Below, piece after piece: positions 9,998 through 19,272 of a stretch of 39,338 nucleotides of DNA. Under the pieces are notes generated by a model. That model worked only from the letters and a program-made list of their open reading frames with translations. It was not told the DNA's origin and did no database searches. Positions within the stretch are counted from its first letter, which is position 1; each line of letters opens with the position of its first letter. Origin of the DNA: Romboutsia ilealis (GTDB lineage Bacteria; Bacillota; Clostridia; Peptostreptococcales; Peptostreptococcaceae); assembly GCF_900015215.1 (NCBI RefSeq), contig NZ_LN555523.1, forward strand, positions 2,442,691 to 2,482,028, read 5' to 3'. A program made the translations under genes and the position numbers.

Positions 9998-10034
9998 AAT
10001 TAAAGCACCCCCTGAAAATAATTCCCTTACTTTA

Positions 10035-10043
10035 ATTATAGCA
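10035..10043 (-). promoter_or_regulatory. extended -10 promoter of the aminotransferase gene
   Basis: TGCTATAAT on the minus strand, about 40 bases upstream of the ATG. No clear -35 hexamer. The AT-rich stretch between this and the DUF951 stop shows no hairpin terminator. Confidence 0.5.
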
Positions 10044-10073
10044 AATCAAATTTTGTTTCCATGTCTATTTACA

Positions 10074-10259
10074 TTACTTTTTTATTATTTTTTTAATTCT
10101 TTTTTCGACAGTTTCTCTATCAAGCATTATACTTCTTAAGCATTTCGTACATTTTATTTTTATATCCATGCCTACTCTTGTTATTTCAAACTCTTTGCAT
10201 CCACAAGCATGTTGCTTTTTTAATTCTACAACGTCACCTATCTTTATATCCATTGGCAT
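10074..10259 (-). CDS. DUF951 family small protein
   Basis: A 61-residue protein with a short beta-rich body and two cysteine pairs: CGC at residues 19-21 and CTKC at 37-40. The pairs suggest a metal knuckle or structural disulphide. The family is widespread in Firmicutes and its function is unknown to me. IKIGDVVELKKQHACGCKEF at the start and a lysine-rich end (KRIKKIIKK) suggest possible nucleic-acid contact, which is inference. Start: first ATG, with AGGAG eleven bases upstream; a second ATG two codons later is possible. Last gene of yedF-DUF3343-DUF951. Confidence 0.8.
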   Translation of the reverse strand: MPMDIKIGDVVELKKQHACGCKEFEITRVGMDIKIKCTKCLRSIMLDRETVEKRIKKIIKK

Positions 10260-10273
10260 AAATACTCACTCTC

Positions 10274-10537
10274 CTAGCCTATATTTTCTACTTCTTTTGT
10301 ACCATTCTCTAATCTAATTATTTTATATATACCCTTATATTCAATATTATTTTCAGCTAAAATAGCCTTTACTTTTTCTATATCTTCGTATAAGAATCTT
10401 ATAGATATACCACAACTAGCCGTTATCTCTCTAGGGGTAGGTAATGTAGTCGCTCTTACAGAAGCTTCACCTAATAATTTATCTAGTCTTATCGCATGAT
10501 GTGTCGAGTTAAATGAAACTATATACATTTCGTTCAT
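10274..10537 (-). CDS. DUF3343 protein, putative Se/S carrier-like
   Basis: An 87-residue protein of the DUF3343 family, named Se/S carrier-like because it travels with TusA/YedF-type and selenium genes. The pattern fits: YIVSFNSTHHAIRLDKLL at the N-terminus, TLPTPREITASCGISIRF with one cysteine (about residue 42) in the conserved SCG position, and a ferredoxin-like alternation of strands and helices. It lies directly downstream of yedF in the same operon, supporting a role in sulfur or selenium delivery; no substrate is demonstrated. ATG start behind GAGGA. Confidence 0.75.
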   Translation of the reverse strand: MNEMYIVSFNSTHHAIRLDKLLGEASVRATTLPTPREITASCGISIRFLYEDIEKVKAILAENNIEYKGIYKIIRLENGTKEVENIG

Positions 10538-10565
10538 ATTGTCATCCTCTTTCTACTTTATAATA

Positions 10566-11156
10566 TTATATAGATATAGTTTGTGATGAATTTTTCATTA
10601 TATCCACTATAGTGTACATATTAGTAACACTTCCTACTTTTAAACTTTCCTTAAGTCCATAGTAATCGAGGCAAGTTCCGCAAGATAGTATCTCAACTCC
10701 AGCCTCTTCAAGTATTTTAAAATTTTGAGTTGTATCATGATTTTCTGTACTTAATTTTACACCTGAGTTCACTAAAAGTATACTTTTAGGATATGGTTTT
10801 GATTCTGTAAGGGTATATATAAATCCTCTCATAAGTACCTCACCTAATTCATCATTTCCATTTCCCATTTTATTTGAAGATATAAATATACACTTATCCT
10901 CTAATTCTTCTTGTTTTTTTTCTTCTATTATAACATTTTCTCCCTTTTTTATCTCTATAGAAATTAAGTCTTTTTCTTCTTTAATCACTCTTGATTCACA
11001 GTTTAAAGAATTAGATAATTTCAATATATTTTGCTTTGCAACATCGTTGTCTACTGTAACTATTACTATCCCTTGTTCAATATTATCTAATTCTTTCTTT
11101 GTATTTATAACAGGTTTAGGGCAAGCTAAACCTCTTGCATCTACTTCTATATACAT
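10566..11156 (-). CDS. yedF: YedF-type sulfurtransferase-like protein (TusA domain plus DsrE-like domain)
   Basis: A 196-residue two-domain protein. Residues 1-75 are a TusA domain with RGLACPKPV, where Cys12 would carry a persulfide or selenide. The C-terminal half (about 90-190) is DsrE-like, with IFISSNKMGNGNDELG and a second cysteine pair in SCGTCLDYYGL. This fusion matches the YedF family linked to selenium metabolism in clostridia. Co-transcribed with DUF3343 and DUF951; a cysteine desulfurase that could donate sulfur lies 1.7 kb upstream beyond one regulator gene. ATG start with AAGGAGATGA. Selenium versus sulfur cannot be decided here; selD is not in the window. Confidence 0.8.
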   Translation of the reverse strand: MYIEVDARGLACPKPVINTKKELDNIEQGIVIVTVDNDVAKQNILKLSNSLNCESRVIKEEKDLISIEIKKGENVIIEEKKQEELEDKCIFISSNKMGNGNDELGEVLMRGFIYTLTESKPYPKSILLVNSGVKLSTENHDTTQNFKILEEAGVEILSCGTCLDYYGLKESLKVGSVTNMYTIVDIMKNSSQTISI

Positions 11157-11236
11157 TTATAATCATCTCCTTAAAATTATTCACATTTATTCTAACACAC
11201 TTATATTTTTACTTGTTATAGATTATTTCTATACGC

Positions 11237-11262
11237 AAAAAGATTCCTAAAAGGAATCTTTT
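11237..11262 (-). terminator. terminator of the HTH/TPR regulator gene
   Basis: Stem AAAAGATTCC (11238-11247), loop TAAAA, stem GGAATCTTTT (11253-11262), with a short T run on the minus strand. It lies just past the regulator's stop codon and separates it from yedF. Confidence 0.8.
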
Positions 11263-11267
11263 ATATT

Positions 11268-12560
11268 TTATATTATCTCTAGACTTTTATATATACCGAC
11301 ACCCTTTTGATAATATTCTAATTCTTTTTCTTTAGAAATATCTGAGTATAATTCACCAAGTCTTATGTATAAATCTGCTAATATATTTTTATCATTTAAT
11401 TCAAATATTATATTTATACACTTATTTAAATATTCTATAGCTATAATACTTTCATTTTGAGCTTTGTGTATATCTGAATAATATTTTAGAATTTTATATT
11501 CATTTAATCTATTTTTATTTTTTATTGAAGATGCTAATGCTATTTTACAATACCTTTTAGCCATATCATATTCATAGTTAGATATATAAGTCTCTATTAT
11601 TTTAAATAGACTTTCCATCATATATTCATCTTCGTCATTCTTTTTAATATCATATACTCTTTGTGAGTACTCTAAAACTTTATCTAACCTACCTATTCTC
11701 TTATATACTTCAGATATAGTTAAATAAATAGATGCTAATTCAGTTTTATTTTTTTCTTTATCTAGAATTTCTAATGCTTTTTTAAAATATTCTTTAGACT
11801 CCTCAAATTTTCCCATATTTAAAAGATTATTTGCTTTTAGCATTATTACATTTAATTCTTCTTCTGGATTATTTTTTATATCCATTTCATTCATTTTATT
11901 TATATAGTCTAAAGACTTTTCATTATCATTTAATTTTATATAACAATATGCCATTTTACTATATAAATCCTTGTATATATCTACATCTTCAACTTGTATT
12001 TCATTTAATACGCTTTCTGCAAATTCAAATTGAAGTATTGCTCCTTTATAAAATTCTTCTATTATATAAATTTTACCTATATTTAAGTAACATTTATATA
12101 TTTTCTCTTTATCATTATTTTTTATAAAACAATATAGTGCCTTTTCATAACTCATAACTGACTCACTATACTTATCTTTTTTTAAATTTATATCGGCTAG
12201 TAAGAAATTACATGTTCCATAATTGTCTAAAACTTTATATTCATCACATATTTTAATTGCTTTATTTAGTTGATCTTCAGCTTTCTCTAAGTCATTACAT
12301 TTAATTAAAACCTCACTTTGAAGTATTAGGTTGTCTGTTAACTTTTTAGACTGCATCTCTTTAGTCTCTAATAAATAATCCACACTTACATCTAGTTTAT
12401 TAGCTAAGTACTCTAATAATTCATGGCTAGTGTGAGACTTATCTCTCTCTATATGACTTATTTGGGCTGCAGTAATTCTATCCCCCGCTAATTCTTTTAA
12501 TGTCATATTTTTTTCTTTTCTTAATTTTTTTATCTTTTCTCCTAAACTTAAAATGTTCAT
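11268..12560 (-). CDS. rstA: RRNPP-type transcriptional regulator at the RstA position (HTH plus TPR)
   Basis: A 430-residue cytosolic regulator. An XRE-type helix-turn-helix occupies about residues 5-65 (LGEKIKKLRKEKNMTLKELA, then ITAAQISHIERDK, then LANKLDVSVDYLL). It is followed by a long array of TPR-like helix pairs, the architecture of peptide-sensing RRNPP regulators such as PlcR, Rap and Rgg. As I recall, C. difficile RstA, which promotes sporulation and represses toxin and motility genes, sits at the same locus beside the cysteine desulfurase and parAB; this is probably its ortholog, though targets may differ. No peptide gene with a ribosome site is adjacent. A palindrome overlaps its putative -10, suggesting autoregulation. 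Monocistronic. Confidence 0.75.
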   Translation of the reverse strand: MNILSLGEKIKKLRKEKNMTLKELAGDRITAAQISHIERDKSHTSHELLEYLANKLDVSVDYLLETKEMQSKKLTDNLILQSEVLIKCNDLEKAEDQLNKAIKICDEYKVLDNYGTCNFLLADINLKKDKYSESVMSYEKALYCFIKNNDKEKIYKCYLNIGKIYIIEEFYKGAILQFEFAESVLNEIQVEDVDIYKDLYSKMAYCYIKLNDNEKSLDYINKMNEMDIKNNPEEELNVIMLKANNLLNMGKFEESKEYFKKALEILDKEKNKTELASIYLTISEVYKRIGRLDKVLEYSQRVYDIKKNDEDEYMMESLFKIIETYISNYEYDMAKRYCKIALASSIKNKNRLNEYKILKYYSDIHKAQNESIIAIEYLNKCINIIFELNDKNILADLYIRLGELYSDISKEKELEYYQKGVGIYKSLEII

Positions 12561-12596
12561 ACTACTCCCCCCATGAAATCATTTTCTTGTATTCTA

Positions 12597-12610
12597 ATTA
12601 TAACTTATAT
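12597..12610 (-). promoter_or_regulatory. putative rstA -10 element with overlapping palindrome
   Basis: On the minus strand ATATAAGTTATAAT holds an 11-base palindrome (TATAAGTTATA, 12599-12609) overlapping a TATAAT -10 (12597-12602), about 40 bases before the regulator ATG. The -35 match is poor. An operator role is inference, by analogy with RstA autoregulation in C. difficile. Confidence 0.4.
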
Positions 12611-12748
12611 TTCCTCTAAAAACACTATCTATTTTTCAAGATATTCTATTGTTCGATTAAATAGTATTTATTTCTACAAAATCAATAAATATATTATATA
12701 TTTATAAATATAGCATATTTTATTCCCAAATATTATATTTTAATCTAC

Positions 12749-12798
12749 AAAAAAAAATTATCTTAATCAAAATTATATATAATTTTGATTAAGATAAT
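12749..12798 (-). terminator. terminator of parA-parB-cysteine desulfurase
   Basis: A perfect 42-base palindrome (12757-12798, centred at 12777/12778; arms begin ATTATCTTAATCAAAATT) is followed on the minus strand by nine T (12749-12757). It ends 13 bases past the cysteine desulfurase stop. Confidence 0.85.
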
Positions 12799-12811
12799 CC
12801 TTATTATCTAT

Positions 12812-13954
12812 TTAATTATTTTTAGATATTTCCTTTAATGCTTCTATTGCTTTATCTATTTCTTCTTTAGTATTAAAATATCCCATACTAAATCTTACTG
12901 CACCTTGTTCAAATGTCCCTAGCGTTTTATGAGCTAAAGGAGCACAATGTATCCCTGATCTAGTAGCTATATCATATTCATTATCTAGTAAAAATGTTAT
13001 TTCACCCGAATCCATATTTCCTATGTTTACAGCTATAACCGATGCTCTTTTATTCGCATCCTTTGTTCCATAGATTTTTATATTAGGAACTTCATTTAAT
13101 CTTTCTAACATATATCTACATAACTCTTCTTCATGCTCTTTTATTTTATTTATGCCTTCTTTAAGAATAAACTTAACCCCTTCATTTAATCCAGCTATAC
13201 CAGGAGTATTATGTGTTCCTGATTCATATTTATCTGGAAATAGATCTGGTTGGAATAAATCTTCCGACTTACTTCCTGTTCCACCCTCTTTCAAGATATT
13301 GATATTTAATCCTTCTCTTATATATAAAATCCCTGTTCCCTGTGGACCTAATAATCCTTTATGCCCAGGTGCTGCTAACATGTCTGCATAAACTTCTTTT
13401 AAGTCTATATTATATACACCTGCTGTTTGAGAAGCATCTACTAAATATAGTATATTATGTAACTTTGCAATTTCGGATACAGTTTTTATATCTATTAATG
13501 TCCCACATACATTTGATGCATGTGTTGTTACTATTAATTTAGTATTCGGTTTTATTGCTTTTTCCAAGTCTTTTACATCTAAAAAACCATCTTTGTCACA
13601 TTGCACTATAGTATTCTCTATTCCTAATTTTTCAAGAGCTTTTATAGGTCTTATTACAGAATTATGTTCCATACTAGTAGTTATTATATGATCTCCACTA
13701 TTTACAATACCTTTTATCGCTAAATTTAACGAATCTGTTGCATTGTTAGTAAATACTATATTCATAGGATTATCTATATTAAATAATTTTGCTATATTTT
13801 CTCTAGCATCATATATTTCTCTAGCTGATTTCATAGCTAGTTTGTGTCCTGATCTTCCTGGATTTGCACAGTAATTTTTCATACAATCCATTACAGCATC
13901 ATATACGGCTTCTGGTTTTGGAAATGTCGTTGCTGCATTATCTAAATAAATCAT
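12812..13954 (-). CDS. cysteine desulfurase family protein (class V aminotransferase fold)
   Basis: PLP enzyme that removes sulfur from cysteine and passes it as a persulfide, or could act as a selenocysteine lyase. In its 380 residues I see His97 in MEHNSV, Asp173 in LVDASQT, Schiff-base Lys199 in APGHKGLLG, and catalytic Cys337 in RSGIHCAPLAHK. The short loop and the GAVRFSMGYFNTKEEID ending fit the clostridial desulfurase branch related to SufS/CsdA and not IscS. No iscU or suf genes are nearby. It follows parB by 21 bases with no terminator between, so it is probably co-transcribed with parAB. yedF and DUF3343 nearby are plausible sulfur acceptors. Confidence 0.88.
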   Translation of the reverse strand: MIYLDNAATTFPKPEAVYDAVMDCMKNYCANPGRSGHKLAMKSAREIYDARENIAKLFNIDNPMNIVFTNNATDSLNLAIKGIVNSGDHIITTSMEHNSVIRPIKALEKLGIENTIVQCDKDGFLDVKDLEKAIKPNTKLIVTTHASNVCGTLIDIKTVSEIAKLHNILYLVDASQTAGVYNIDLKEVYADMLAAPGHKGLLGPQGTGILYIREGLNINILKEGGTGSKSEDLFQPDLFPDKYESGTHNTPGIAGLNEGVKFILKEGINKIKEHEEELCRYMLERLNEVPNIKIYGTKDANKRASVIAVNIGNMDSGEITFLLDNEYDIATRSGIHCAPLAHKTLGTFEQGAVRFSMGYFNTKEEIDKAIEALKEISKNN

Positions 13955-13975
13955 ACTATTATTTCCTTCCTTGTA

Positions 13976-14851
13976 TTAATTATCCTCAAGGAGCATAGAT
14001 ACTATATTATTTAAATCCTCTTCATTATAGTATTCTATTTCAATTTTTCCTTTTTTCTTTCCTTTAGATATATTTACTTTAGTTCCAAATATATTTCTTA
14101 ATTTTTCTTCTACATCAACAATAAACACATCTTTTTCTTTTGATTTTTTAGGAACTTCTTTAATATTATCCTCACATATTTTCTTAGCTAAGGCTTCTGT
14201 TGCTCTAACTGAAAGCTCTTCAGCTATAACTTTATTTGCTAATTCTAATTGAATATTTTCATCTGTTAACCTAAGCAATGCTTTACCATGTCCTGCAGTT
14301 ATCTTACCTTGATCTATCATATCCATTATTTTTTGTGGAAGATTTAATAATCTTAATGTATTTGTTATATGCGGTCTACTTTTTCCTACAGCTTCTGATA
14401 TTTCTTCTTGAGTAACTTCATAATTTTTTATTAGACTTCTATAAGCTAATGCTTCTTCTATAGGATTTAATTCTTCTCTTTGTAAGTTTTCTATAAGTGC
14501 TATTTCCATTATATCTTTCATAGGTATATCTTTTATAACTGCAGGTATCTCACTTTTATGAGCTAACTTAGATGCTCTATATCTTCTTTCCCCTGCAATT
14601 ATCATGTATTTACCCTTATCATCAGGTTTTAGCACTATTGGTTGTAATACTCCGTAATTCTTTATCGATTCACTTAATATCTTTATTTTTTCTTCATCAA
14701 ATACTCTTCTAGGTTGATCTTGATTTGGATATATATTTTTTAAATCTATTGTTATTATATCTTTTTTATCTATTTCTGTACTAATATCAGGTATTAATGC
14801 ACTAAGACCTCTGCCTAATCTATTAGTTCTTTTTGTCGCTTTATTCTCCAT
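13976..14851 (-). CDS. parB: chromosome partition protein ParB (Spo0J)
   Basis: ParB loads on parS sites near oriC, spreads as a CTP-gated clamp, and recruits SMC and ParA. The 291-residue protein has the N-terminal RLGRGLSALIPD leader that contacts ParA, the ParB/Srx domain with the CTP motif GERRYRASKLA, the HTH TQEEISEAVGKSRPHITNTL, and a lysine-rich C-terminal dimer domain. The parA TAA directly precedes its ATG, indicating translational coupling. A parS-like sequence lies 4.4 kb away between mnmE and mnmG. Confidence 0.96.
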   Translation of the reverse strand: MENKATKRTNRLGRGLSALIPDISTEIDKKDIITIDLKNIYPNQDQPRRVFDEEKIKILSESIKNYGVLQPIVLKPDDKGKYMIIAGERRYRASKLAHKSEIPAVIKDIPMKDIMEIALIENLQREELNPIEEALAYRSLIKNYEVTQEEISEAVGKSRPHITNTLRLLNLPQKIMDMIDQGKITAGHGKALLRLTDENIQLELANKVIAEELSVRATEALAKKICEDNIKEVPKKSKEKDVFIVDVEEKLRNIFGTKVNISKGKKKGKIEIEYYNEEDLNNIVSMLLEDN

Positions 14852-15625
14852 TTATATTATATCCTCCTCTAAATCTATAAATTCTTCTGCTAGTTCCATA
14901 TATGCTACTGCACCCTTACACTTTGAGTCATAATAAATTACTGGTTTACCATGACTAGGTGCTTCTGCTAGTCTAACATTTCTTGGTATTAGTGTAGTAT
15001 ACACATTTCCTTTAAAGTACCTTTTAACTTCATCCACTACTTGAATTGACAAGTTTGCTCTTCCATCAAACATACTTAATACAACTCCTTGGATATCTAG
15101 ATTTGAATTTAATCTAGATTTTACTAACTTTATAGTACCCATAAGCTGACTAACACCCTCTAATGCATAATATTCACATTGTATAGGTATTAAAACACTG
15201 TCTACCGCAGTTAGACTATTTATAGTTAACATACCTAATGAAGGAGGACAATCTATAAATATATAATCATAGTTATCTCTTACTTTATCTAATGAATTTT
15301 TTAATATATACTCTCTACTTTCTCTTGAGGTAAGTTCTATTTCACATCCTGCTAGATCTGTGTCTGCTGCCACTATATCAATATTTTCAAATTCCGTGTT
15401 TAATATTGTTTCGTTTATGTCTACACCTTCTATTATAACATCATATATAGTTTTCTCCACTGACTGTTTATCTATTCCATATCCACTTGTTGTATTTCCC
15501 TGTGGATCTAAATCTAATACTAATATTTTTTTTCCCATTGCTCCTAAACTTGCAGTTAAATTTACGTTCGTAGTAGTTTTTCCTACTCCTCCCTTTTGAT
15601 TAAATACAGCTATTACTTTACTCAT
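14852..15625 (-). CDS. parA: chromosome partition ATPase ParA (Soj)
   Basis: Deviant Walker ATPase that binds nucleoid DNA as an ATP dimer, moves ParB-origin complexes, and in Bacillus also controls DnaA. The 257-residue protein starts MSKVIAVFNQKGGVGKTTT, with the signature lysine at residue 11 and P-loop GGVGKTT. DLDPQGN (Walker A') and IFIDCPPSLG (Walker B) are intact. No N-terminal HTH, so it is the chromosomal and not plasmid type. ATG start with AGGGGGAAAG. First gene of parA-parB-cysteine desulfurase, separated from noc by a terminator. Confidence 0.97.
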   Translation of the reverse strand: MSKVIAVFNQKGGVGKTTTNVNLTASLGAMGKKILVLDLDPQGNTTSGYGIDKQSVEKTIYDVIIEGVDINETILNTEFENIDIVAADTDLAGCEIELTSRESREYILKNSLDKVRDNYDYIFIDCPPSLGMLTINSLTAVDSVLIPIQCEYYALEGVSQLMGTIKLVKSRLNSNLDIQGVVLSMFDGRANLSIQVVDEVKRYFKGNVYTTLIPRNVRLAEAPSHGKPVIYYDSKCKGAVAYMELAEEFIDLEEDII

Positions 15626-15649
15626 CTTAACTTTCCCCCTATAATCTTT

Positions 15650-15677
15650 AAAAAAAGATTACTGCAAAACAGTAACC
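15650..15677 (-). terminator. terminator of noc
   Basis: On the minus strand GGTTACTG, a five-base loop, CAGTAATC (one G-U pair), then seven T. It separates noc from parA and lies within parA's upstream region, so the parA promoter must overlap it or be close. Confidence 0.82.
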
Positions 15678-15680
15678 TTT

Positions 15681-16466
15681 CTATTTTTTAGGAATTTTTA
15701 CGACAACTTCCATATAATCACCTTTATCTATTTCATTATATTTAGCTTCGATTCCTGTACCAATTATTGCATCAAAGGCTTGCTTCATCGTGTTTAAATA
15801 TATCCTTATACCCATAGTTCCTTTTATATTTTGTTTTTTATCTAAATCTTGAGGACTTTCTAATTCCTCTATGATATCTTTTATTATCTTCTCTGTTTTC
15901 TTTACAGTTAACTCATTTTTTATTATCTTATCAAGAACTTCATTGACTAAATCTTCTGTTGGCAATTTAAGAAGAGCTCTTGCATGTCTTTCAGTTAAAT
16001 TATTTTCTACTAACTTTATTTTTACGCTATTAGGTAGTCTAAGTATCCTCAACTTATTTGCTATAGTAGATTGGTTTTTGCCTAATTTTTCAGCTAACTG
16101 TTGTTGTGTAAATTCATGTTCTTTTATTAGGTTTTCATAGCCCATTGCTTCTTCTATAAAATTTAAATCTTCTCTTTGTAAATTTTCTAATAATGCTAGT
16201 ACTGCAGATGATTCATCAGACATGTTATTTATTATAGCTGGAACAGCTTGAAGATTAGCTAATTTTGCAGCCCTAAATCTTCTTTCCCCCGCAATCAATT
16301 CATACTTATCATCTTTTTGTCTAACTGTTATTGGTTGAAGTATTCCATAAACTTTTATAGAATTGCTTAGCTCTTCTAATGCTGCTTGTGAAAATACCTT
16401 CCTTGGTTGATATGGATTAGGGACTATGTTTTCTATAGGTATCTCCATAACTTTTTTATCTTCCAT
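15681..16466 (-). CDS. noc: nucleoid occlusion protein Noc (ParB paralog)
   Basis: Noc binds dispersed sites on the chromosome and keeps the division septum off the nucleoid. The 261-residue protein has the ParB/Srx domain (IVPNPYQPRKVF, CTP motif GERRFRAAKLA) and HTH TQQQLAEKLGKNQSTIANKL. Its C-terminus lacks the RLGRGL leader of ParB. The N-terminus MEDKKVMEIPIENIV is shorter than Bacillus Noc, so I cannot confirm the amphipathic membrane-binding helix. Assignment rests on position between rsmG and parA plus similarity; a second ParB is the alternative. ATG start behind AGAGGT. Confidence 0.85.
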   Translation of the reverse strand: MEDKKVMEIPIENIVPNPYQPRKVFSQAALEELSNSIKVYGILQPITVRQKDDKYELIAGERRFRAAKLANLQAVPAIINNMSDESSAVLALLENLQREDLNFIEEAMGYENLIKEHEFTQQQLAEKLGKNQSTIANKLRILRLPNSVKIKLVENNLTERHARALLKLPTEDLVNEVLDKIIKNELTVKKTEKIIKDIIEELESPQDLDKKQNIKGTMGIRIYLNTMKQAFDAIIGTGIEAKYNEIDKGDYMEVVVKIPKK

Positions 16467-16638
16467 AACATACCTCTCTCATTTTGGATAAATATATTTT
16501 AATCTAATTTTTTACAAATTAATACTTCATTTTAATACTATATTATATATATAAATAACATTTCTTCACAATACTTATATAATCCTTCTATTTTATTTTA
16601 TTTTTAACATAATTTTATATATTTCTAAAATAAAACAT

Positions 16639-17358
16639 TTATTTTATCGGACTTTTCGCTGGTTTTCCCGCTTTTCTTGGATATTTATCTGGTGTATTTT
16701 TTACTTTTTTGAATACTAATATATTATGATTCAAGTCAGATTCAGGTAATTCAATATTTATCTTCTCTATAAATTCAACTCCTAAAACGTCCATTGCTGC
16801 TTTTGATTCTTCTAACTCTAGGTTTGCATTTGGACCTTTTAAGCACACAAAGTATCCACCTACTTTAATAAATGGAACACAAAACTCCATTAAAACAGGC
16901 AATCCAGCAACAGCCCTTGCAGTAGCTATATCATACTTTTCTCTGTATTCTTCTAATTTACCAAAATCCTCTGCTCTACCATGTATAAACTTTATATTAT
17001 CAATTTCTACTTGTTTGCTAACTTCTTGTAAGAAATTAATTCTCTTATTTAATGAATCTAATAAAGTTAATTCTATATTTTTTAGACATATTCTTAAAGG
17101 TAACCCTGGAAATCCTGCTCCAGTACCTACATCTATAATAGATACTCCATCCTTTATATATCCATTAGTTACCGCTGAAACAGAATCTAAGAAGTGCTTT
17201 ATATACACTTCTTTTTCATCTTCTATTCCAGTAAGATTCATTTTTTGATTCCAATCGACTAATATTTCCCTGTAAATATTAAAGTCATTTAATATTTTGT
17301 CGTCTACTGCTATTCCTAAATCTTCAAGGCCATTCTTTAATATATCTCTATTGTTCAT
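16639..17358 (-). CDS. rsmG: 16S rRNA (guanine-N7) methyltransferase RsmG (GidB)
   Basis: RsmG methylates G527 of 16S rRNA in the 530 loop; loss gives low-level streptomycin resistance in other bacteria. The 239-residue protein has the SAM-binding [24 protein letters not shown] and HGRAEDFG segments, [14 protein letters not shown], and the typical basic tail [12 protein letters not shown]. Its ATG lies inside the end of mnmG (11-base overlap), behind AGAGGAGGAAGAG. A weak A/T-only hairpin overlaps its stop; noc starts 172 bases further on. Confidence 0.96.
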   Translation of the reverse strand: MNNRDILKNGLEDLGIAVDDKILNDFNIYREILVDWNQKMNLTGIEDEKEVYIKHFLDSVSAVTNGYIKDGVSIIDVGTGAGFPGLPLRICLKNIELTLLDSLNKRINFLQEVSKQVEIDNIKFIHGRAEDFGKLEEYREKYDIATARAVAGLPVLMEFCVPFIKVGGYFVCLKGPNANLELEESKAAMDVLGVEFIEKINIELPESDLNHNILVFKKVKNTPDKYPRKAGKPAKSPIK

Positions 17359-19246
17359 CTCTTCCTCCTCTAGTTCTTCTCATTTGTTCTAAATATATAA
17401 GAAGTACTGATATATCTGCAGGTGAAACTCCAGAGATACGAGATGCCTGTCCTATAGATATAGGTCTTATTGCGTCTAGTTTTTGTCTTGCTTCTATTCT
17501 AAGGCCATCTATTGATAAATAATCTATTCCTTCTGGTAATCTTTTATTTTCAAGCTTTTTAAATTGATCTATCTGCTTTAATTGTTTTTCTATATATCCT
17601 TCATATTTAGTCATTATTACACATTGTTCTTTAACTTCATCTGAAACATCTTCACTAGCGCCTTTACCTATAGCCTCTATTAGCTCATAAGTTACTTCTG
17701 GACGCTTTAAAAATTCATATAAAGATAAACCTACTTTTATTTCTGATGCTCCCATTTCATTTAATAAATGATTTACTTCTTTAGGAGTAACTCTTTCAGT
17801 CTTTAATCTTTCTAATTCTTGTTCTACTTCTGCTTTCTTCTTAAGATATCTTTGATATCTATCTTCTGTAACTAAACCTATATCATAACCTCTTTGAGTA
17901 AGTCTCATATCAGCATTATCTTGTCTTAAATATAGTCTGTATTCTGATCTCGAAGTCATCATTCTATATGGTTCATTAGTTCCTTTTGTAACTAAGTCAT
18001 CTATTAAAACACCTATATAAGCTTCTGATCTATCAAGTACGAAAGGCTCTTTTCCTTCTATTTTACGAGCTGCATTTATACCAGCTATAAGACCTTGAGC
18101 TGCCGCTTCTTCATATCCTGATGTTCCATTGAACTGTCCAGCACTAAATAAGTTGTCTACACCTTTTATTTCTAAAGTTATTTTTAATTGAGTTGGATCT
18201 ATACAATCATACTCTATAGCATATGCCGGTCTCATTATTTTAGCATTTTCAAGACCTTTTACACTCTTATACATTTCAAGCTGTACTTCATAAGGTAAAC
18301 TTGTTGATATTCCTTGAATGTACATTTCCTTTGTGTCTAAACCTTCTGGTTCTATAAATATTTGATGTGATTCTTTGTCATTAAATCTTACCACTTTATC
18401 TTCTATCGATGGACAATATCTAGCTCCTGTACTTTCAACTCTTCCACTATACATAGCCGTTCTATCTAAGTTATTAGTTATTATCTCATGTGTTTTCAAG
18501 TTAGTTCTTGTTAAATAACAAGGTTCTTGCTTTATTCCTATATTATCTGTTAAAAATGAGAATGGAGTAATCTTTTTATCTCCTTCTTGTATAGACATTT
18601 CCGAGAAATCTATACTGTCTCTATGGATTCTTGCAGGAGTTCCCGTTTTGAATCTTCTCATATTTAATCCTAAGTCAACTAATCTATCTGTAAGGTATTT
18701 AGAATATGCTAATGCATTAGGGCCTTCATCTATAGTTAATTCTCCTATAAATATCTTAGAATTTAAGTAAACTCCAGTTGCCAATATAACTGCTTTAGCT
18801 TCATATTTACATCCTAATTTAGTAACTACACCTGTAACAACTTGTCCCTCGTGTAATATGTCAACTACTTCATCCATAACTATATCTATATTAGGATTAT
18901 CTTCTAGAGTTTTCTTCATTTCTGTATGGTATTTAAATTTATCAGCCTGCCCTCTTAAAGAGTGAACGGCTGGACCCTTAGCAGTATTTAACATTCTACT
19001 TTGTATAAGTGTTTTATCTGCATTTATACCCATTTGCCCGCCTAAAGCATCTATCTCTTTTACTAATTGTCCTTTTCCTGTTCCACCTATTGATGGATTA
19101 CAAGGCATTAAAGCTATTGAGTCTAAAGACAGAGTAACTACTAATGTCTTATGTCCCATCCTTGCTGTAGCAAGAGCAGCTTCACAACCAGCATGTCCTG
19201 CTCCAACTACTATTACGTCATACTTCCCTGCATTAAACTGTTTCAT
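17348..19246 (-). CDS. mnmG: tRNA uridine-34 modification enzyme MnmG (GidA)
   Basis: FAD enzyme that, with MnmE, installs the carboxymethylaminomethyl (or aminomethyl) group on wobble U34 of tRNAs reading split codon boxes. The 632-residue length is normal. [19 protein letters not shown] (about residues 15-33) is the FAD dinucleotide fold, followed by [40 protein letters not shown] and [16 protein letters not shown] are conserved. The C-terminal helical domain ([17 protein letters not shown]) binds MnmE. ATG start with AAAGGAGAT. Follows mnmE by 60 bases, a gap that contains a parS-like site. Confidence 0.97.
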   Translation of the reverse strand: MKQFNAGKYDVIVVGAGHAGCEAALATARMGHKTLVVTLSLDSIALMPCNPSIGGTGKGQLVKEIDALGGQMGINADKTLIQSRMLNTAKGPAVHSLRGQADKFKYHTEMKKTLEDNPNIDIVMDEVVDILHEGQVVTGVVTKLGCKYEAKAVILATGVYLNSKIFIGELTIDEGPNALAYSKYLTDRLVDLGLNMRRFKTGTPARIHRDSIDFSEMSIQEGDKKITPFSFLTDNIGIKQEPCYLTRTNLKTHEIITNNLDRTAMYSGRVESTGARYCPSIEDKVVRFNDKESHQIFIEPEGLDTKEMYIQGISTSLPYEVQLEMYKSVKGLENAKIMRPAYAIEYDCIDPTQLKITLEIKGVDNLFSAGQFNGTSGYEEAAAQGLIAGINAARKIEGKEPFVLDRSEAYIGVLIDDLVTKGTNEPYRMMTSRSEYRLYLRQDNADMRLTQRGYDIGLVTEDRYQRYLKKKAEVEQELERLKTERVTPKEVNHLLNEMGASEIKVGLSLYEFLKRPEVTYELIEAIGKGASEDVSDEVKEQCVIMTKYEGYIEKQLKQIDQFKKLENKRLPEGIDYLSIDGLRIEARQKLDAIRPISIGQASRISGVSPADISVLLIYLEQMRRTRGGRDEQ

Positions 19247-19272
19247 GTAGATCTCCTTTCTGTTTTACGAAA

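Noticed and set aside
12573..12707. 44-codon plus-strand frame (MKSFSCILIITYISSKNTIY...) divergent from the RstA-like gene, tempting as a signalling peptide for an RRNPP regulator
   Set aside because: No ribosome-binding site on the plus strand; the C-rich bases before its ATG are the regulator's own ribosome site on the other strand. The frame is AT-rich and lacks a clear signal-peptide cleavage pattern.
16625..16646. A/T-only hairpin over the rsmG stop as a terminator
   Set aside because: The arms contain no G or C and would be unstable; such sequences are frequent by chance in DNA this AT-rich.
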